DNA of 24,666 nt from JBCBSS01 sp039819065 (GCA_039819065.1 JBCBSS010000123.1:1-24666), one strand, 5' to 3'; shown: positions 1-8,805, counted from the first letter of the stretch. The notes: generated by a model not told the origin, from the letters alone. Numbers and translations are program-made.

Positions 1-2
1 AA

Positions 3-1247
3 ATTGATCAGCTTAAGAAATTACTTAAAGAAAAGTTTGACTATATAGCTAAGATAGACTCACGAAAAATATGTAATTGCGAGTTAAACGCTTATAAATT
101 AGTTCTAGATTTTGGTGCTAAAGATTTTTCCCTAGCGGATCAATTAGTCGAATTAGACAGTTTTATACACAATACTTCCTTTTTAGATAGCCTTGGGCTA
201 ACAGAAGCTGTGGATTACAATCAATTATTTTTTCTAAATTCTTACAAGCCTGATGATCCTGAATATGGCAAAGGGAAACAATGGCCTTTGGCACAAATAG
301 GAACTGGCTATCATATTAATGTTAGAGACGCTTGGGGAGAAACGCTTGGTGATTCTAAAATTATAGTCGGGGTAATAGATACTGGCATTGATTACGAACA
401 TGCTGATTTAAAAGATAATATGTTAAAAAAAGTAAACTTCATCGATATAGGAAGTTGTCCTGGCAACGTATCTGATATCTATGGCCAAGGAGTTTATGGA
501 TATGACTTTATAGGATATTCCAACAACCCAATGGATAACCATGGACATGGTACAAGAGTATCTGGAATTATAGGAGCCAGCCATAACCAAATCGGAATCG
601 CTGGGGTGGCCAGCAAAGTAAGTTTTCAATCATTAAAAGTGTCCAATTCAACTTTTGCACGCCTAGAGCCTATCATTTGCGCATTTAGTTATGCATCACA
701 CATCAAAGAAATCTTTCTCTTAAATAGTTCTTTCTCTCTTAACAGGTCTAGTAGCTTGCTTCAAAACTTGATGGATAAACTCGAAAAGAAGAATATACTA
801 GTCGTTACGGCGGCTGGAAATGATGGAATAAACATAAATAACAGATGCTTTTTCCCTAGTACTTTAGGAAATGACAATATAATTACTGTCGGTTCATTAA
901 ACAATAGAGGAAAACTAGCCTATCATTCAAATTATGGCAATAGAACCGTTCATATTGCCGCCCCTGGTGTTAATATTTCTAGTACTGATTTAGGTAGTTC
1001 GTCTGTAATACACGGTTTATGCGGTACTTCTTTCGCTACACCTCATGTTAGCGGGGCATGTGTCTTGATCAAGTCGAACAATTCTATGTTGTCTGGCCTT
1101 CAGGTGCGGGACAAAATTTTGGATGGAGCATATCAGTTGGCTTCTCTGACGGATTCAATAGAAGGTAGAAGAGCATTAAATATATCTAGTTCAATGTTGA
1201 CAATTCTGAATAATGACAGTATAGTAGCAACAACAAAGTCGAACTAA
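3..1247 (+). CDS. Subtilisin-like serine peptidase (S8 family), 5' end outside the window
   Basis: This is a serine endopeptidase with the subtilisin catalytic triad. The Asp is in VIDTGID (codon at 378), the His in HGHGTRVSG (codon at 546) and the Ser in GTSFATPHVSG (codon at 1029). The oxyanion-hole region reads VVTAAGND. A GTG at 210 could serve as a start, but the frame stays open for 69 more codons to the left edge with no stop and no ATG. The upstream residues read like ordinary protein, so the gene most likely starts outside the window. Because of this, a signal peptide cannot be judged. No C-terminal sorting domain or membrane anchor follows the peptidase domain. The gene is AT-rich (33% GC in two 60-base rows counted) and lies 99 bp ahead of an SGNH hydrolase on the same strand. 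The family call is firm; substrate and location are unknown. Confidence 0.9.
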   Translation: MDQLKKLLKEKFDYIAKIDSRKICNCELNAYKLVLDFGAKDFSLADQLVELDSFIHNTSFLDSLGLTEAVDYNQLFFLNSYKPDDPEYGKGKQWPLAQIGTGYHINVRDAWGETLGDSKIIVGVIDTGIDYEHADLKDNMLKKVNFIDIGSCPGNVSDIYGQGVYGYDFIGYSNNPMDNHGHGTRVSGIIGASHNQIGIAGVASKVSFQSLKVSNSTFARLEPIICAFSYASHIKEIFLLNSSFSLNRSSSLLQNLMDKLEKKNILVVTAAGNDGININNRCFFPSTLGNDNIITVGSLNNRGKLAYHSNYGNRTVHIAAPGVNISSTDLGSSSVIHGLCGTSFATPHVSGACVLIKSNNSMLSGLQVRDKILDGAYQLASLTDSIEGRRALNISSSMLTILNNDSIVATTKSN

Positions 1248-1346
1248 TAGTCAATCTCTGCTATTTCATAAGTTCATTCTAAGCAACCCGTAATACCTTC
1301 ATAATTATAGTTGTCAATTAACTAAATCCATTATGAATCTCGAACT

Positions 1347-2444
1347 ATGGCTTATTTGAAGGAAAAAGAACAGTTAATATCTAAAATCCTTAGGAAACCG
1401 AGGCTTTTTACGAAGGAGGAGGAGACACAAGCGCTAAACCAGCTTGACTTTGGTAACATCCGGAACCTTATGAAAAGTATATACGACGCGGATGAGGATT
1501 CTCTTAGGGAAATGTCGGATGCTAGAAAGGGTAGTCTCGCCATCCCGAATAAAATTGCTGCAAAATACAGGCACAAAAAGTATTACAGAAAAGTCAAAGC
1601 AGCACACCGGGTTGATAATCCCAAGAAAGCTAATAAGGTTATATTGGCGGAAGGTGACTCGTGGTTTCAATTTCCATTTCTTGTTAAGGATATTATTCGG
1701 TGGCTTATCGAAGATAGAAGAAACGCTATCTACAGTATTGCTTATGCCGGAGACTGGCTTACCAATATCATCTATGATGGAGAATATATAAGTGAGTTAG
1801 CCGTTCACCAACCGGACGCTTTTCTGATCAGTGGAGGTGGAAATGATCTACTGGGAAATTCAAGACTAGCCGTCATGTTAAAACTACCAGAACAACCCTC
1901 CATTAACCCTTCAGATTATGTAAGAGAAAGGTTTTATTCGTATGTACTCACTCTGAAATTAATGTATCGAATGATATTCCAAAACATACGAAACCGTAAT
2001 CAGTACGATAAGATGGTTATTATTACTCAAGGCTATGACTACCCCATTCCAAGAAGACCAAGATTCGTATTGAAAAGGCCATTCAACTATTTTCTTACCA
2101 AATTAATAGGCAGTGGTCAGTGGCTAGCCGAGCCAATGGATATAGTTGGAATTCCAAACAAATTGAAAGAACAGCAAGATAACGAGCTTAGAATGGATAT
2201 CATTCGTTACATGATCGATTCCTTCAATGAAATGTTCATCGAAGTGACCGAACACTTTGAAAATGTCTTTCACGTCGATTGTAGAGGGTTAGCCAAAGAC
2301 GAGAACGATTGGTTTGACGAAATTCATTTACGCAGCAAAAACTTTAGGAAAGTTTCCAAAGTTTATTCAGACATTATACACACACGTTTAGGCCAGCATG
2401 AACAAAAAGTATATGTGGTGAATTCCAAGAAATACGACAATTGA
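1347..2444 (+). CDS. SGNH/GDSL-like hydrolase, cytoplasmic-looking
   Basis: This is probably an esterase or lipase of the SGNH fold. The blocks are in order: GDSW with nucleophile Ser105, an AGDW block near residue 135, GGGND with Asn166 (oxyanion hole), and DEIH with Asp324 and His327 completing the triad. The first 100 residues are a charged, helical-looking extension with many Lys, Arg and Glu and no signal peptide or membrane segment. The enzyme is therefore expected in the cytoplasm, unlike most secreted GDSL esterases. ATG at 1347 is the only sensible start; an ATG at 1333 is out of frame. It follows the S8 peptidase by 99 bp and may share its transcript. It is AT-rich (30% GC in one row counted), unlike the genes downstream. 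The substrate is unknown; a phospholipid, an acylated protein or a sugar ester would each fit the fold. Confidence 0.8.
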   Translation: MAYLKEKEQLISKILRKPRLFTKEEETQALNQLDFGNIRNLMKSIYDADEDSLREMSDARKGSLAIPNKIAAKYRHKKYYRKVKAAHRVDNPKKANKVILAEGDSWFQFPFLVKDIIRWLIEDRRNAIYSIAYAGDWLTNIIYDGEYISELAVHQPDAFLISGGGNDLLGNSRLAVMLKLPEQPSINPSDYVRERFYSYVLTLKLMYRMIFQNIRNRNQYDKMVIITQGYDYPIPRRPRFVLKRPFNYFLTKLIGSGQWLAEPMDIVGIPNKLKEQQDNELRMDIIRYMIDSFNEMFIEVTEHFENVFHVDCRGLAKDENDWFDEIHLRSKNFRKVSKVYSDIIHTRLGQHEQKVYVVNSKKYDN

Positions 2445-2564
2445 ATTATATACTATAAATGCTAACCCATCACACATTCATTCTTTCCAACACTCACGTA
2501 CCACAGTAGAAGAACTATTTGAATTTGGCTTAAAAGAGAGAAGCAGCAAGATACAAACTGGTCA

Positions 2565-2597
2565 GGAACAAGGGATAGAACTTCTATTCCTTGTTCC
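2565..2597 (+). terminator. Strong hairpin, possible terminator
   Basis: The left arm GGAACAAGGGATAGAA (2565-2580) and right arm TTCTATTCCTTGTTCC (2582-2597) pair over 14 bp with one G-U and a 5-base loop. The hairpin lies 120 bp after the SGNH hydrolase stop and 220 bp before the kinase start. It is not followed by a clean T-tract, only TAGAGGTCTTATTATTT, so a terminator call is tentative. It could instead be an RNA-stability element or a dispersed palindrome. Confidence 0.4.
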
Positions 2598-2743
2598 TAG
2601 AGGTCTTATTATTTCACGACGAAAAAAAGATTCGACTGCCCTGATTACCTTCATAATACATTGGTTTGAATGACTTTTAGGAGAGATTTTCGAACTGCCC
2701 CTGTCCCCATCCTAACAATTTCCAATTAATGATAGTATTCTAC

Positions 2744-2773
2744 CTGAATACAGGACACACCCCTTTAGATTTG
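2744..2773 (+). promoter_or_regulatory. Candidate Bacteroidota promoter for TPR histidine kinase 1
   Basis: TAGATTTG at 2766-2773 matches the Bacteroidota -7 consensus TAnnTTTG fully. CTG at 2744-2746 lies exactly 19 bases upstream, where the -33 TTG is expected (two of three bases). The predicted start of transcription near 2780 leaves a leader of about 35 bases before the GTG at 2817. Confidence 0.45.
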
Positions 2774-2816
2774 TCGCTGTCAGATCGTACTTTGAATCAA
2801 CAAAACTGGTCTTGTT

Positions 2817-4937
2817 GTGAGGTTCATTATTGCTGTCATATTTTTTTCTTTCTTTCGCTTAGAACTGGCCTACAGTCAGGCTAAAATTGAAAACCAACGT
2901 CGAGCCGATAGTGTAAAGGTTTTGATTGCCAAGGCGAAAACTGTGGAAGAGAAAATCGACCTGACTAATAAAATGGCTAAGAAGTACTACCGGGCTAACC
3001 CCGATACAGCACTTCATTATGCGAATCTGGCTCTGGAGCAAAGCAAAACAGTCAGTTATCAACCAGGCATTGTGGCCAGTATGTCTAACATCGCCAAATA
3101 CACAGCTCAAAAGGGTGAATATGAGAATGGGTTGGGTATAGCTTACAACGCATTAAATCTCGCCGATTCGATTCGAGATGATTATGCTCGCAAAAGTGCC
3201 CTCAATGCACTTTGTGACATCTTCTACTTCCGCCGTGAACTTGATTCATTGTTAAAGTATGAACAAGAAGCGGTGATTATATCAGAAAAAATTGACGAGG
3301 GGGAGGACCTATTGGTGAATTACAACAACATGGCCGTTGACTATTCTATGAAGGGCTATTATGAATTAGGTCTAAAGTATTTCCTAAAAGGTCTGGAAAT
3401 CACTGAAACACTTAACAAAGACCCAGTTCGTGACTTTCAACTGATTGCCAATCTCTGCGAACTTTACGACGTCATCGGGAATACCGAGAAGTCATTGTAC
3501 TATAGTCAAAAGTTAAAGGATATAGCTCAATCAGAAATAGTCAATCAGAATTCTAGAGCTTATGCCGAAATTCTACTTGGACAGGCTCATTATGCTCGCA
3601 AGGAATATGTCAAAAGCCGATCTCATTTGGAGACGGGACTTGAACTCATCCAACATGAAGGGGTTAAGTACCAAGAGTTGCTGTACCTCGGACATTACCA
3701 CCTGGGGTTGGTAAATATAAGAGATGGGCGTGAAGACGAAGCCATAACTCATCTCAAAGAGTCAGTCGAATGGTCCAGAAAGAGCCATGGTGCACAATAT
3801 CATTCTGAAGCGAACATCTCATTGGCTGAGTTGAACATCAAAGCCGGCAAACTGGAAGCTGCCAGAGATTCTTTGAGAGCAACCTTAGCTTTTGCGCAAA
3901 CCAATGGAGACCTGTTACTCCAGAATAAAGCTTTTCTTGGCCTAGCGCGCTATGATTCTATCATGGGTAACGACAAAGATTACATTCGCCATTATAGACA
4001 GCACATCACCTTGCAAGACAGCCTGTTTTCTTTAGAGAAGCGTAAGTCCGTTGCCCAAATGCAAATAGAATATGAGACCGCTCTCAAAGACAAAGAAATC
4101 GCACTATTGCAGAAAGAGAACAGCGTTAAAACGGCCAGGCAGGAGAAGTTGGCACAAATGAGAAATGGCCTCATTGGAGGCACCTTGCTGCTAATGGCCC
4201 TATTGGGCGTTTTGTATAACCGATTCAAACTGAAACAGCGTAGCCTTCTCACCATTAATCAGCAAAAGGAAGCTATTGAGAGAAAGAGCAATGAAAATGA
4301 AAGGTTGATCAGAGAGACACACCATCAGGTAAAGAATAATCTACAGATCATACTCAGCTTGTTGAATGCTCAAAAGAGATTGCTGAAGCAAGAGCATAAG
4401 GCCATTAGCATTGTACAGGAAAGCCAGAATAGAATAAAGTCCCTCTCCCTGATACACGAAGACCTCTTCAAAACAGGAGACTACGAAGTGGTAAAAGCCC
4501 GTACTTACATGGAGACATTGGCCAGCAATGTTCGGGCTTCATTTGGGATAAATGCTAAGAATGTTTCAATGAAAATCAACATTGATAACCTCAACTTCAA
4601 AGTCTCAAGAGCCATCACACTTGGGCTTATATTGACAGAATTGCTAACCTACTCACTGAAATACTCACTGAGCGACGTCGATAAAGGTTTAGTCAAGGTC
4701 TTTTTCGGCCGGCAGGACGGCGACGATCACTATACCTTCAAGGTAAATGACAATGGACACAGCATATCTCATAACGTACTGGAAGATGAGCTAAGTGCTT
4801 TCGGTTTTCAGTTGGTAGAGGGCCTAACGCAACAGATGTCAGGCAATTTGTGCATAGACCATTCTGATGGCAATACCGTTCAAATCACGCTTCCCTGCGA
4901 TAACAAGATCATAGCGGCTGATCAACACTCTACTTAA
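2817..4937 (+). CDS. TPR sensor histidine kinase 1 (HisKA_2 type) with degenerate ATPase domain
   Basis: This is a membrane sensor kinase of 706 residues. In order it has a signal peptide (about 1-21), a TPR array (about 35-400, with repeated NxAxxYxxxGxYexALxY patterns) facing the periplasm, a coiled stretch, one membrane helix (about 451-467), a short linker, a HisKA_2 dimerisation domain with ETHHQVKNNLQ (His502-His503), and an HATPase region. The ATPase region is unusual. The N-box reads TELLTYSLKYS, with Tyr612 where the Mg-binding Asn belongs. The G1 box is DNGHS (645-649) instead of DNGxG, and the next motif is FGFQLV instead of xGLxLV. Self-phosphorylation is therefore doubtful. The start is a GTG, the only start codon after the upstream in-frame stop. 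The stop overlaps that of the convergent permease by 4 bases. No response regulator is nearby. Confidence 0.85.
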   Translation: MRFIIAVIFFSFFRLELAYSQAKIENQRRADSVKVLIAKAKTVEEKIDLTNKMAKKYYRANPDTALHYANLALEQSKTVSYQPGIVASMSNIAKYTAQKGEYENGLGIAYNALNLADSIRDDYARKSALNALCDIFYFRRELDSLLKYEQEAVIISEKIDEGEDLLVNYNNMAVDYSMKGYYELGLKYFLKGLEITETLNKDPVRDFQLIANLCELYDVIGNTEKSLYYSQKLKDIAQSEIVNQNSRAYAEILLGQAHYARKEYVKSRSHLETGLELIQHEGVKYQELLYLGHYHLGLVNIRDGREDEAITHLKESVEWSRKSHGAQYHSEANISLAELNIKAGKLEAARDSLRATLAFAQTNGDLLLQNKAFLGLARYDSIMGNDKDYIRHYRQHITLQDSLFSLEKRKSVAQMQIEYETALKDKEIALLQKENSVKTARQEKLAQMRNGLIGGTLLLMALLGVLYNRFKLKQRSLLTINQQKEAIERKSNENERLIRETHHQVKNNLQIILSLLNAQKRLLKQEHKAISIVQESQNRIKSLSLIHEDLFKTGDYEVVKARTYMETLASNVRASFGINAKNVSMKINIDNLNFKVSRAITLGLILTELLTYSLKYSLSDVDKGLVKVFFGRQDGDDHYTFKVNDNGHSISHNVLEDELSAFGFQLVEGLTQQMSGNLCIDHSDGNTVQITLPCDNKIIAADQHST

Positions 4938-7519
4938 TCCTGCCTCAACGTCTCCGTCGGGTTGGTTTTGGATACCTTGATCAGGTTAGAAGAAATAGTG
5001 AGCAAGACCGTGCATACCAGTATCAAAACACTGAAGCTAATCAATTTAACACCGACAGGCACATGAAAGGCATTGACATCATCTAAGTAACCGGATACAA
5101 GTTGCTGGCTAAAAGGGATGGCAATGATCAAGGCAATTAATAGAATCAACACAAACTGTTTCTGAACTAGCATGGAAAGGTTTACGATCGATGCACCAAG
5201 TACTTTCCTGATACCAATCTCTTTCATCTTGCGCTCAACCACAATTGATACTAACCCAAATAGGCCCATTGATGAAAGAATGATAGAAATAATGGCATAG
5301 GTAATCAAGATGTTAGTGGGTATAGACATTTGCCTGAAGAACTCATCAAAAGACTCATCCTGATAGAAAACATTGTACGGTGCGTCAGGAAACAATTGAG
5401 CCCACTCGCTCTTGAGTTTATCGTTCAGTACGCTCATCTGACCAACATCAGTACGGATAACCATGTAGTTAAAAGTAGGTTGCTCCATCAATTTGAACGC
5501 CATGGCCTCTATTGACGCATAGAAATCGCGATAGTGGAAGTCTTCAACGACTCCTATGATTTCGTACTCGCCATCAGCCGTTTTCAAATAACTACCCGGC
5601 ACTTCCCCGATCAAAAACTTTTTGGCAAATGATTCATTCACGACCAAGGCGTCCCTTCTGTTGGAAACATCACCAAAGAATTCACCTTTGACTATGCGCA
5701 TACCCATTGCATTCATATAGGCTGAATCAATGGCGTAGGTGAGAATCGGGTCTTTGCCATCCAGGGTTACGATATCAACGGTGGTAGAACGTCTTCCCAC
5801 ATGATGCTGACTTCCAGCTACCGCCTGAACTTCAGGATAGCGACTGACTCGATCGTACAACGCGTTATACTGATTGGAATCACTTAGCGGTACTACCACT
5901 AATCCGGATTCATTGTAGCCCCAGTCAATATTGCGCTGAAACTCACTGTTGCTAACAAAGGATATTCCTGAAAAGATGATCAGGAAAGTAAAGGCAAATT
6001 GTATCCCCAGAAAGAACTTGAAAAGGTAATTCCTACTGCTTCCAAACCTTTCTGTTCCCTTTAGAATCAAAGTAGCATTGAAGGAGGACACATAAAGTGC
6101 TGGGTATAATCCCGATAAAAGCCCTGTAACCACCGCAGTTGCCAATAGGAAAATCCAAAGCACTGAGTCGCCATAATCGATGACAAAATCAACCGGGAAA
6201 AAGCTATCGAATAAAGGAGCTATGATAAATTGTGCCAGGCCTAGTCCTAGAAATACGGCTAGAAAACACAATATGATATTTTGGCTTAAAAACTGGAAAA
6301 TTAACTGCTTTCTGGTGGCGCCAATACTCTTTCTTAAACCGATTTCCTTCAGTCGTTTGGAGACAGACGCCAAAGCAATATTCACATAATTGATACAGGA
6401 TAAACTAAGTAAGAGTACACCAAAGAAAATCGCCCCGATCAAAGTGGTTGGATTCTCCTTGCCTACTACACTACTTTTGATATACTGCTCTCCAGTAGTT
6501 AGCTTATCAAATCGTGTAAAACTAAGTCTATTGATCGGGTAGACCGGATCTTTGGCATTATAAGCTTGTGTGTATTCATTTTGCTTGCCATTCAAGGCAT
6601 TGAGTGCATCAGGATCAGCGGTTTCAAAGAAAGTAGCGTGTACAAGGTTAGACCAACTCTCTTCAGTTCGGCCCAAAGCTTCATAAGGCACCAGAATGTT
6701 GAAGTCAAAATAGGCGTTGTTGGGAAACTTCTGAGCAACAGCGCCGACCTCAAAAATGGTGAGCCTACCATTCGCTTTAAGAGATATTTCTCGCCCAATG
6801 GGATTATCGTTACCAAAGAATTTCTTGGCAGCGTTATCACTTAATACGACCTGTTGTGCATTGTATAGCGCCTGGGCATTACCGTAGGCCAGATCAAAAC
6901 TGAACATTTCCAAAAAGCCCTGATCCACATACTGGACAGGTTCTTCAAGTACTACATCATCAGCACGCACAATAGCACTCCCTTTGACGTATCGCGAGAA
7001 ATTCTCAACAGCACCCATGTCCTCGGCAACTGAAGGTCCAAGTAATTCTGGAGAACGTCCCCATAAAAAAGCATCCCTATTCTTATCTACAGAATGGCTG
7101 ACTGCCATGTATATCGAATCCCCTTTTTCAATGAAATCATTGGCGCTCAGTATGATGTTAACGAATACGAAAAGTACTATGCAGCACGCTATGGACACAG
7201 AAAGCCCAAAGATGTTGATAAACGAAGTCAGTACGTTAGAAGTGATATTTCGTAAGGTGAGCTTGAGGTAGTTCGACAGCATATCAAAGGTGTTAATTCT
7301 ATAAGAAGTAGGTTGACGTTTCAGTGCGAATGGGCGCATCATACTGACTATATCTCGTATAAATAGCCTTTTGGCCGTGAAGGGACCGTGGCTTTTCAAC
7401 CTTCTATCATAGGTCTCCAGGATATCGCCCTCCACCCGTTCTAAAATATCGGGACGAATGAACTTGAGCAACCTCAACATCCACAACGGCGGAGCATCTT
7501 TTGTCTGATTGTGTTTCAT
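4934..7519 (-). CDS. FtsX/MacB-like ABC transporter permease with N-terminal prefix domain
   Basis: This is an inner-membrane permease of the MacB/FtsX type, 861 residues. Residues about 8-75 form the soluble prefix domain seen in PadR-linked permeases (a DILERVEGDILETY-type motif). A first membrane helix at about 100-122 follows, then a large periplasmic MacB-type core. Two FtsX units come next, each with the conserved cytoplasmic coupling motif: KRLKEIGLRKSIGA near residue 388 and RKMKEIGIRKVLGA near 763. Such permeases normally work with a separate ATPase, moving peptides, lipids or lipoproteins or sensing envelope stress; no ATPase gene is in the window. Its ATG overlaps the PadR stop as ATGA (7516-7519), so the two are translationally coupled and PadR probably controls it. 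The gene faces histidine kinase 1 tail to tail with a 4-base overlap of the stops. Confidence 0.9.
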   Translation of the reverse strand: MKHNQTKDAPPLWMLRLLKFIRPDILERVEGDILETYDRRLKSHGPFTAKRLFIRDIVSMMRPFALKRQPTSYRINTFDMLSNYLKLTLRNITSNVLTSFINIFGLSVSIACCIVLFVFVNIILSANDFIEKGDSIYMAVSHSVDKNRDAFLWGRSPELLGPSVAEDMGAVENFSRYVKGSAIVRADDVVLEEPVQYVDQGFLEMFSFDLAYGNAQALYNAQQVVLSDNAAKKFFGNDNPIGREISLKANGRLTIFEVGAVAQKFPNNAYFDFNILVPYEALGRTEESWSNLVHATFFETADPDALNALNGKQNEYTQAYNAKDPVYPINRLSFTRFDKLTTGEQYIKSSVVGKENPTTLIGAIFFGVLLLSLSCINYVNIALASVSKRLKEIGLRKSIGATRKQLIFQFLSQNIILCFLAVFLGLGLAQFIIAPLFDSFFPVDFVIDYGDSVLWIFLLATAVVTGLLSGLYPALYVSSFNATLILKGTERFGSSRNYLFKFFLGIQFAFTFLIIFSGISFVSNSEFQRNIDWGYNESGLVVVPLSDSNQYNALYDRVSRYPEVQAVAGSQHHVGRRSTTVDIVTLDGKDPILTYAIDSAYMNAMGMRIVKGEFFGDVSNRRDALVVNESFAKKFLIGEVPGSYLKTADGEYEIIGVVEDFHYRDFYASIEAMAFKLMEQPTFNYMVIRTDVGQMSVLNDKLKSEWAQLFPDAPYNVFYQDESFDEFFRQMSIPTNILITYAIISIILSSMGLFGLVSIVVERKMKEIGIRKVLGASIVNLSMLVQKQFVLILLIALIIAIPFSQQLVSGYLDDVNAFHVPVGVKLISFSVLILVCTVLLTISSNLIKVSKTNPTETLRQD

Positions 7520-7842
7520 GATGTGGAGAGTTTGGGTATCAGGTCAAACAATGAATTACGCAGGTTTCGTGTCTTGGTCAAAGCAGCCCGACCGGCCACT
7601 GTAAGGTCATAATAGATCTTGCGACGCCCCCTCCTACTTTCCGTTATTTCTCCAGGTCTCGTATTGATGAACCCTTTCTGCTCAAGTCTGTTCAAGGCAG
7701 AATGAACGGCACCAACGCTTGGAGCACGATCGGTTTGGGTTTCAATTTCGGCAATGATGGCCGCCCCATAGGCATTCTCGTTCAGCACACCTACTATGAG
7801 AAGCACAAGCTCTTCGAATTCACCTAGATGAGTACCTTTCAT
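7516..7842 (-). CDS. PadR family transcriptional regulator
   Basis: This is a small DNA-binding repressor of 108 residues, a single winged-helix PadR domain without the longer C-terminal helix of the two-domain subfamily. The characteristic pattern is visible: LGEFEELVLLIVGVL at the N-terminus, NAYGAAI, SVGAVHSALNRLEQKGFI for the recognition region, then the wing with RRGRRKIYYDLT. It is the first gene of an operon with the prefix-domain permease, with an ATGA overlap. In this known arrangement the regulator most likely represses its own operon and releases on binding a small compound or substrate of the transporter. Two direct repeats just upstream of its start are candidate operator sites. 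The ATG at 7842 is the natural start. Confidence 0.93.
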   Translation of the reverse strand: MKGTHLGEFEELVLLIVGVLNENAYGAAIIAEIETQTDRAPSVGAVHSALNRLEQKGFINTRPGEITESRRGRRKIYYDLTVAGRAALTKTRNLRNSLFDLIPKLSTS

Positions 7843-7848
7843 AATTTA

Positions 7849-7876
7849 TTTAATTCCTAAATGTAAAGTTTAATTC
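7849..7876. promoter_or_regulatory. Direct repeats upstream of the PadR gene, candidate operator
   Basis: TTTAATTC occurs at 7849-7856 and again at 7869-7876, exactly 20 bases apart (two helical turns), and flanking bases are also similar (CCTAA and CTTAG). They lie 7-34 bases upstream of the PadR start, in the 155-base divergent spacer shared with the MerR-type gene. The position suits autoregulation by PadR, but no binding consensus was verified. Confidence 0.35.
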
Positions 7877-7997
7877 TTAGACGCACTAGCTTTTCAAAGG
7901 TTACAGTGCTATCATTTTTTGAAAATATTTCGATTTTCGCTTGACTCTTACCCTACGTCATAGCTTTTATTTGTCGTCATCATTTGAATGAAGTGTC

Positions 7998-8765
7998 ATG
8001 ACCAAGTATTCAGTTAAGCAATTGTCGAAGCTCGCGGGAGTGAGTATCAGAACCCTACATCACTACGATAGTATTGGGTTACTCAAACCTGCAGATCGAT
8101 CAGAAAAGGGCTATCGCTTCTATGGCAGAGACGAACTCCTGAAACTCCAACAGATACTATTCTACCGGGAGTTGGATTTTCCTCTAAGCGAAATCGATGA
8201 GATCGTGAACAACCCTGATTTTGATATGATCAAGGCACTGGAATACCACCGGGAGCAGCTCAAGGTCAAATCAGAACGATTCGAAAAACTGCTATCGACC
8301 ATTGACAAAACCATTTTATCACTAAAAAACAGTAAAACAATGATGACAGACAAAGAAATCTACAAGGGCTTTTCGAAAGAAAAGGTTGAAGACATGAGGA
8401 ATGAAGTCAAAAACCTTTGGGGAGAAGATCAGCTCTTAGCCGTAGAAGAGAAAATCAGAAAACTAGGCAAAGAAGGTTGGGAAGACGCTCAGAAAAAGGG
8501 AGAAGAGATCAACCGGCTTCTAGCGGAATTGATCACCCTGCCACCAGAGCACATCAAGGTACAAGAAGCTATTGTCTTGCACCACAGACATTTATGCACC
8601 TTCTATGAGGTGACCAAGGAAAGGTATCTCAGCCTCGGCAAAATGTACACCGAGGACGAACGCTTTACCGCCTATTATGAGAATTACGCAACCGGGTTGG
8701 CCAAATTCCTTTACGATGCCATAAAGGTCTTTTGTAATAATGAAATGAAGGTGGTTGGCAGCTAA
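7998..8765 (+). CDS. MerR family regulator with TipAS-like effector domain
   Basis: This is a ligand-responsive transcription factor of 255 residues. Residues 1-70 are a MerR winged helix (YSVKQLSKLAGVSIRTLHHY, then IGLLKP and GYRFY). A dimerisation coiled coil follows (about 75-115). The rest is a helical TipAS-type domain (about 125-250), with the typical DEKVxxLW-like region and the HHRHLCTFYEVTKERYLSLGKMY stretch with its aromatic and His residues. In the TipA family this domain binds thiopeptide antibiotics; in Bacteroidota homologues the ligand is mostly unknown. It is divergent from the PadR-permease operon across a 155-base spacer, so it may affect that promoter as well as its own. 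A TTGACT at 7941 could be its -35 box. A strong terminator follows about 40 bases after the stop. Confidence 0.9.
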   Translation: MTKYSVKQLSKLAGVSIRTLHHYDSIGLLKPADRSEKGYRFYGRDELLKLQQILFYRELDFPLSEIDEIVNNPDFDMIKALEYHREQLKVKSERFEKLLSTIDKTILSLKNSKTMMTDKEIYKGFSKEKVEDMRNEVKNLWGEDQLLAVEEKIRKLGKEGWEDAQKKGEEINRLLAELITLPPEHIKVQEAIVLHHRHLCTFYEVTKERYLSLGKMYTEDERFTAYYENYATGLAKFLYDAIKVFCNNEMKVVGS

Positions 8766-8805
8766 CGGATGTTGAGAGCGTCAAAAGCGGCTCTAATAGG
8801 CCTTA

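Larger units (their letters stand above)
2445..2816. other. Intergenic spacer with a hairpin and a candidate promoter
   Basis: This stretch of 372 bases holds no convincing gene. It contains a strong hairpin at 2565-2597 and a Bacteroidota-type promoter match at 2744-2773 ahead of the histidine kinase. Both are listed separately. It also separates the AT-rich S8/SGNH pair from DNA of more typical composition. Confidence 0.7.

Noticed and set aside
1434..1791. Overlapping open frames on both strands inside the SGNH hydrolase gene
   Set aside because: They are alternative-frame readings of a gene with all SGNH blocks in place.
6566..7271. Plus-strand open frames inside the permease gene
   Set aside because: They lie opposite well-conserved permease codons and have no recognisable features.
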